A stretch of DNA of 8,370 bases from Brevibacillus sp. (GTDB lineage Bacteria; Bacillota; Bacilli; Brevibacillales; Brevibacillaceae). Below are positions 7,098-8,370 of this stretch, piece after piece. The DNA lies in assembly GCA_029240815.1 (NCBI GenBank), contig JARDZO010000249.1, positions 1-8,370 of the forward strand. Direction: 5' to 3'. Every line of letters begins with the position of its first letter. Position 1 is the first letter of the stretch. The notes under the pieces were generated by a model that was not told where the DNA came from, searched no databases, and saw nothing but the letters and a program-made list of their open reading frames with translations. The translations under genes were made by a program, and so were the position numbers.

Positions 7098-7385
7098 ATG
7101 AATCTGGCAGTGACTTCTGCAGCAGTCGATTGGTTTCGGCAAGAGTGGGGCTGCGTTTCGGGAGACAGTATTCGCTTTTTTGTCCGCTATGGCGGAGTGA
7201 GCACCGTTCAGGACTCCTTTTCCATGGGGATTGCCAAGGAACATCCGAATGAAGCAGGGATCTCTACAGTGGTGGATGGCATCACTTTTTATATGGAGAA
7301 GGATGAGCTGTGGTATATGAATGGACAAGGATTGACCGTTGATTACCTGCCAGCGACAGACGAGGTCGATTTTAAACTGACCTAA
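7098..7385 (+). CDS. HesB/YneR-like small protein (Fe-S biosynthesis domain fold, cysteines absent)
   Basis: This is a cytoplasmic protein of 95 aa. The ATG is preceded by AAGGAG at 7082-7087 with ten bases of spacing. The pattern V-T-x-x-A near the start, IRFFVRYGG at 25-33, the SMGIAKEHP stretch and VVDGITFYMEKDELWYM at about 58-74 match the HesB/IscA-like fold as seen in B. subtilis YneR. True A-type iron-sulfur carriers bind the cluster through one cysteine in the middle and a C-terminal CGC. Here the only cysteine is Cys19 and the C-terminus has none, so it probably does not carry a cluster in the usual way. Its actual role is unknown. It stands between two terminators, so it is a single-gene transcription unit. 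The 169-base gap upstream must hold its promoter; the best candidate is TTGCAA (6987-6992) with TTTACT (7011-7016), 18 bases apart, which is weak. Confidence 0.85.
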   Translation: MNLAVTSAAVDWFRQEWGCVSGDSIRFFVRYGGVSTVQDSFSMGIAKEHPNEAGISTVVDGITFYMEKDELWYMNGQGLTVDYLPATDEVDFKLT

Positions 7386-7407
7386 ATATATGTGGTGAAA
7401 CGGGTAG

Positions 7408-7437
7408 AAGACAGAGGGCGTGATCCTCTGTCTTTTT
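7408..7437 (+). terminator. Intrinsic terminator of the HesB-like gene
   Basis: AAGACAGAGG at 7408-7417 and CCTCTGTCTT at 7425-7434 form a perfect 10-bp stem with the loop GCGTGAT, followed by a T run to 7437. It lies 22 bases after the stop codon and isolates this gene from the TrmB-type regulator downstream. Confidence 0.93.
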
Positions 7438-7446
7438 CTATTCAGA

Positions 7447-7476
7447 TTGACAACTCCAGATGGTCAACATTATAGT
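7447..7476 (+). promoter_or_regulatory. Sigma-A-type promoter of the TrmB-family regulator gene
   Basis: TTGACA at 7447-7452 is a perfect -35 box and TATAGT at 7471-7476 a one-mismatch -10 box, with an 18-base spacer. Transcription would start near 7483-7486, about 25 bases before the ATG at 7509, giving a short leader with the ribosome binding site AAAAGGGG (7496-7503). Confidence 0.75.
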
Positions 7477-7489
7477 GAGTATAACACTA
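7447..7489. promoter_or_regulatory. Candidate operator: inverted repeats overlapping the -35 and -10 boxes
   Basis: Two small dyads sit in the promoter. TTGAC (7447-7451) pairs with GTCAA (7463-7467) over the -35 box, and TAGTG (7473-7477) pairs with CACTA (7485-7489) over the -10 box and start site. A protein bound at either would block RNA polymerase. Autorepression by the TrmB-type regulator encoded just downstream is the simplest reading. The arms are only five bases each, so this is a hypothesis. Confidence 0.35.
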
Positions 7490-7508
7490 ACTACTAAAAG
7501 GGGCGGCC

Positions 7509-8321
7509 ATGGAAGAAATCTATAGAGAGCTGCAGAAGCTGGGTTTTTCTCAATACGAATGCAAGGCGTATATTGGACTTCTGAAGAATCATCCGATCAC
7601 AGGTTATGAAATCAGCAAGAGATCAGGTGTGCCGCGTTCGATGATTTATGAGGTAGTCGGGAAGCTGGTCGATAAAGGAGCGGTTTATACGGTACCGTCC
7701 GAACCTGTGACGTATGCACCTTTGCCGGCAAAAGAGCTAATTTCCCGGCAACGCAAGCAGTTTGAACAATCGTTTGATTATCTGGAGCAAGAGCTCTCTG
7801 CTCTGGAAAGTGAGCGCGAAGTCGATGCCATCCGACGAATTGACGGGGATGAGCTCGTGATTGCTGAAATGGTAGAGATGATCGGGAAAGCAAAAACAGA
7901 GCTCTGGCTGTCCGTCTGGGAACCACAGGTACCTTTTATTCAAAAAGGAATCGATGCTCGCATCAAAGAAGGGATCGATGTCTTCTCCGTGCTTTTTGGC
8001 GAAGAAAAAACACAAGTGGGAATTACCTATCACCATGATTACATGTCTCCGGAAGTGGCACAGGAGCGCATGGGAGGCCGACTGACGATTGTGGCTCGTG
8101 ATCAGGAAGAAGTGCTCATCGCGAATTTTGGTCCTGGCATGAGTACATGGGCTGTGAAAACTCAGGATCCTGCTCTGGTTTTGGTGGCGATCGAATACAT
8201 CAGGCATGACATTATGTTTGCGGAAGTGACCAAGGAGCTGGGCCCTGAGAAAGTGGAAGCCCTTTGGAGAAATAAAGCGGATCTTTTTCACGTGGTAACG
8301 GGCAAACGGTTCAAGGGATAG
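7509..8321 (+). CDS. TrmB-family transcriptional regulator
   Basis: This is a cytoplasmic DNA-binding regulator of 270 aa, a usual length for the family. Start ATG 7509 follows AAAAGGGG at 7496-7503. The N-terminal winged helix-turn-helix (about 4-70) reads LGFSQYECKAYIGLL, then ITGYEISKRSGVPRSMIYEVVGKLVDKGAV, the classic TrmB pattern, with a recognition helix near 42-53. A charged, probably coiled-coil linker spans about 75-105. The C-terminal effector domain (about 108-262), with KTELWLSVWEPQVPF and a phospholipase-D-like alpha/beta look, is where family members bind their ligand, a sugar in the archaeal prototypes. Bacterial members, such as B. subtilis YrhO, often regulate a neighbouring transporter. 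The next gene starts 15 bases after the stop and its ribosome binding site touches the stop codon, so they are probably one operon. The ligand cannot be told from sequence. Confidence 0.92.
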   Translation: MEEIYRELQKLGFSQYECKAYIGLLKNHPITGYEISKRSGVPRSMIYEVVGKLVDKGAVYTVPSEPVTYAPLPAKELISRQRKQFEQSFDYLEQELSALESEREVDAIRRIDGDELVIAEMVEMIGKAKTELWLSVWEPQVPFIQKGIDARIKEGIDVFSVLFGEEKTQVGITYHHDYMSPEVAQERMGGRLTIVARDQEEVLIANFGPGMSTWAVKTQDPALVLVAIEYIRHDIMFAEVTKELGPEKVEALWRNKADLFHVVTGKRFKG

Positions 8322-8335
8322 GAGGAAGAGGTACA

Positions 8336-8370
8336 GTGAGAGAGCAAGACATACGTCTGAAGGCAGATGC
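8336..8370 (+). CDS. Start of an unidentified gene (partial, cut by window end)
   Basis: A GTG codon at 8336 is preceded by GGAGGAAGAG at 8321-8330, a strong ribosome binding site that begins at the last base of the TrmB-family stop codon. The frame stays open to the window edge and begins MREQDIRLKAD. Eleven residues are too few to name a product. Its position suggests co-transcription with the regulator, possibly as its target. Confidence 0.55.
   Translation, partial: MREQDIRLKAD

Noticed and set aside
6974..7252. + strand open frame of 92 codons overlapping the HesB-like gene
   Set aside because: It lacks a ribosome binding site, starts in the T run of the terminator and overlaps in another frame a gene with a clear family pattern.
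7737..8291. Minus-strand open frame of 184 codons
   Set aside because: It is antisense to the TrmB-family gene, has shadow composition and no promoter or ribosome binding site.

Overview
The window looks like chromosomal DNA of a Gram-positive, spore-former-type Firmicute in the order Bacillales. Brevibacillus or a close relative is my best guess from the style of the proteins and from the 3' end of the 23S rRNA; I ran no database search. Supporting signs are strong purine-rich ribosome binding sites, GTG starts, U-tailed intrinsic terminators, a lipoprotein version of an RND adaptor, and a YneR-type HesB-like protein. All genes are on the + strand.

Layout: (1) positions 1-168 hold the 3' end of a 23S rRNA gene, a likely pre-23S processing arm and a very long perfect-stem terminator. 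No 5S gene follows the 23S. (2) Positions 169-347 are an AT-rich leader without a gene, carrying repeated TCTAA(T) motifs. (3) Positions 348-6928 hold a four-gene cluster: lipoprotein membrane-fusion adaptor, RND efflux permease, OmpR-family response regulator and sensor histidine kinase. A weak AT-rich hairpin separates the pump genes from the regulator genes, and the last two genes overlap in a TAATG. A strong terminator ends the cluster at 6946-6975. (4) Positions 7098-7385 hold a small HesB/YneR-like protein with its own terminator. (5) A near-consensus sigma-A promoter at 7447-7476, containing small inverted repeats, drives a TrmB-family regulator (7509-8321). A further gene begins at 8336 and runs off the window; it is probably co-transcribed with the regulator.

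How the parts work together: the adaptor and permease should form a proton-driven export pump in the cytoplasmic membrane of a cell that has no outer membrane. The two-component pair just downstream probably senses envelope or drug stress and controls the pump. The HesB-like gene and the TrmB regulator are separate transcription units. I see no clearly undescribed system. The observations most worth checking are the missing distal 5S gene, the repeats ahead of the pump, the kinase that appears to lack HAMP, the HesB-like protein without the cluster-binding cysteines, and the inverted repeats inside the trmB-like promoter.
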